Assembly (NCBI GenBank): GCA_900540275.1
Contig: UQFO01000002.1
Coordinates: 62,001-126,000 of the forward strand
Reading direction: 5' to 3'
DNA length: 64,000 bases
Source of the DNA: an uncultured Oscillospiraceae bacterium
Lineage (GTDB): Bacteria > Bacillota > Clostridia > Oscillospirales > Acutalibacteraceae
Of this stretch, positions 63,618-64,000 are shown in pieces (position 1 is the stretch's first letter; each line of letters begins with the position of its first letter). The position numbers were made by a program, and so were the translations under genes. The notes under the pieces were generated by a model. That model searched no databases. It was not told where the DNA came from and was given only the letters and a program-made list of their open reading frames with translations.

Positions 63618-63809
63618 ATGAGGAAAAAAGGGGCTTGCAATGTGATAGTACATATTGCAGATACTTTGGATGATAACACCCATGCCAACAAAGTAAGTGA
63701 ATTTTATGTTCAGATTATTAAACGCAGATTAAATGAATCAGACTTATCCACTGTTGAAAAAATTACTGTTATCGATAAAATCATTGAAAATTTGAAGTTA
63801 CAAGAGTAA
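63618..63809 (+). CDS. Small conserved protein near the right element end
   Basis: The 63-residue product reads MRKKGACNVIVHIADTLDDN, then ANKVSEFYVQIIKRRLNESD and a helical end (KIIENLKLQE). GGGGAGGGAG stands directly upstream of the ATG. It resembles short proteins found beside serine recombinases in Clostridia elements. Its position at the element's right end makes it a candidate excision (directionality) factor, but there is no motif to prove this. Confidence 0.6.
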   Translation: MRKKGACNVIVHIADTLDDNTHANKVSEFYVQIIKRRLNESDLSTVEKITVIDKIIENLKLQE

Positions 63810-63828
63810 ACTATTGTCAAATAAATAT

Positions 63829-63920
63829 TTGTGGGGCCGCCATAGGAGATATGGCGGCCCGCTCTTTTTCAGCTCCCAGCTTCGCAGCGCGGCAACGCTT
63901 ACACCAAGCGTTTTTGCAAA
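63829..63920 (-). pseudogene. Fragment of a helix-turn-helix DNA-binding protein
   Basis: A minus-strand frame reads FAKTLGVSVAALRSWELKKS followed by GPPYLLWRPHK, which resembles an HTH_17/MerR-like excisionase segment. The frame has a stop just before it and no start, and a terminator hairpin lies in its 3' part. It is at most a remnant. Confidence 0.35.
63834..63869 (+). terminator. Strong terminator at the right end of the element
   Basis: GGGCCGCCATA (63834-63844) pairs perfectly with TATGGCGGCCC (63850-63860), followed by a T-run from 63865. Confidence 0.85.
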
Positions 63921-63947
63921 TCACTGCCGTCATCACTTAGCAACATT

Positions 63948-64000
63948 TTATTGCCATAGGTGTGGTGGCGGAAACCGGCCGTTGCAGGGAACAAAGCTGT
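63948..64000 (-). pseudogene. feoB: feoB 5' portion, only its last codons in the window
   Basis: On the minus strand from the window edge the frame reads SFVPCNGRFP, the highly conserved FeoB segment that should be followed by a LIA-type membrane helix. It instead continues into the element (PPHLWQ) and stops at 63948. The remaining FeoB helices are at 51136-51867. The G domain and first helices should lie beyond position 64000. Confidence 0.85.
63962..63974. repeat. Right attachment site (attR) of the feoB element
   Basis: GTGGTGGCG (63962-63970) is followed by the core GGAAA (63970-63974), then feoB sequence. The arm is the inverse of CGCCACCAC at 51870-51878. Confidence 0.8.

Larger units (their letters stand above)
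51868..63974. mobile_element. 12.1-kb serine-recombinase element inserted in feoB
   Basis: The element is bounded by GGAAA on both sides and splits feoB at the codons for RFP-ALIA. It contains a large serine recombinase gene at the left end, a LysR-controlled redox operon, a double GntR regulator, a hybrid histidine kinase, a small conserved protein, and gene debris. Its ends carry inverted CGCCACCAC arms that would meet as a palindrome in the excised circle. Exact crossover position within GGAAA is not determinable from sequence. Confidence 0.88.

Noticed and set aside
1..64000. CRISPR array, rRNA operon or transposase-bearing insertion sequence
   Set aside because: I saw no regularly spaced repeats, no rRNA sequence and no transposase frame.

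Overview
The window looks like the chromosome of an anaerobic, endospore-forming Clostridia member, probably of the Oscillospiraceae/Acutalibacteraceae type. Supporting genes are sigK, a cwlJ/gerQ-type pair, a SpoIVFB-like protease, electron-bifurcating NfnAB, GapN, and many radical SAM proteins. The host backbone is of medium GC. The species cannot be named from the sequence.

Layout. 1-9.4 kb is housekeeping and membrane genes: a small multidrug export family protein (cut by the window edge), VanZ-like, nfnAB, a MATE exporter, a SpoIVFB-like pair, and a TIGR03960/TIGR03936 radical SAM pair with a HAD phosphatase. A tRNA-Ser(GGA) sits at 9.5 kb. 9.6-18.1 kb holds divergent nox and gapN (redox balance), an ATP-grasp protein, a TIGR01212 radical SAM protein and a DegT aminotransferase. 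18.2-24.2 kb holds a glycosyltransferase followed by two adjacent c-di-GMP genes: a solute-binding-domain diguanylate cyclase and a Cache/degenerate-GGDEF/EAL phosphodiesterase. 24.2-29.2 kb holds small conserved genes (DUF188, ArsC/Spx-like, YwbE), an AraC/GyrI-type regulator, a decayed membrane-protein gene and a YyaL-type thioredoxin-domain protein.

29.2-41.6 kb is a mosaic accessory region. It has integrase and recombinase debris around a tandem pair of DUF262 proteins (the second with a GmrD-like DUF1524 end). Next to it is a 6.6-kb island flanked by ~340-bp direct repeats that each contain the 3' part of tRNA-Ser(CGA). The intact tRNA lies at the right end. The island carries a single-polypeptide restriction-modification-specificity enzyme, two overlapping HTH regulators, small proteins and a truncated CAP lipoprotein.

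41.9-51.1 kb returns to backbone: cwlJ/gerQ behind a SigK-like promoter, hemW, prfC, an uninterrupted sigK, a LacI regulator and a YfhO membrane protein.

51.1-64.0 kb is the most interesting part. feoB (ferrous iron transporter, minus strand) is split by a 12.1-kb element. The 3' part of feoB lies at 51136-51867 and the 5' part enters from the right window edge at 63948-64000. Both junctions share GGAAA. Joining the halves there restores a continuous FeoB frame, and joining the element ends creates a 9-bp-arm palindrome typical of serine-integrase attP sites. A large serine recombinase gene lies just inside the left end. Cargo is a LysR-divergent operon (small protein, Fe-alcohol dehydrogenase, acetyltransferase, lipoprotein flavodoxin/aldo-keto reductase fusion), a regulator with two GntR-type domains and a hybrid histidine kinase.
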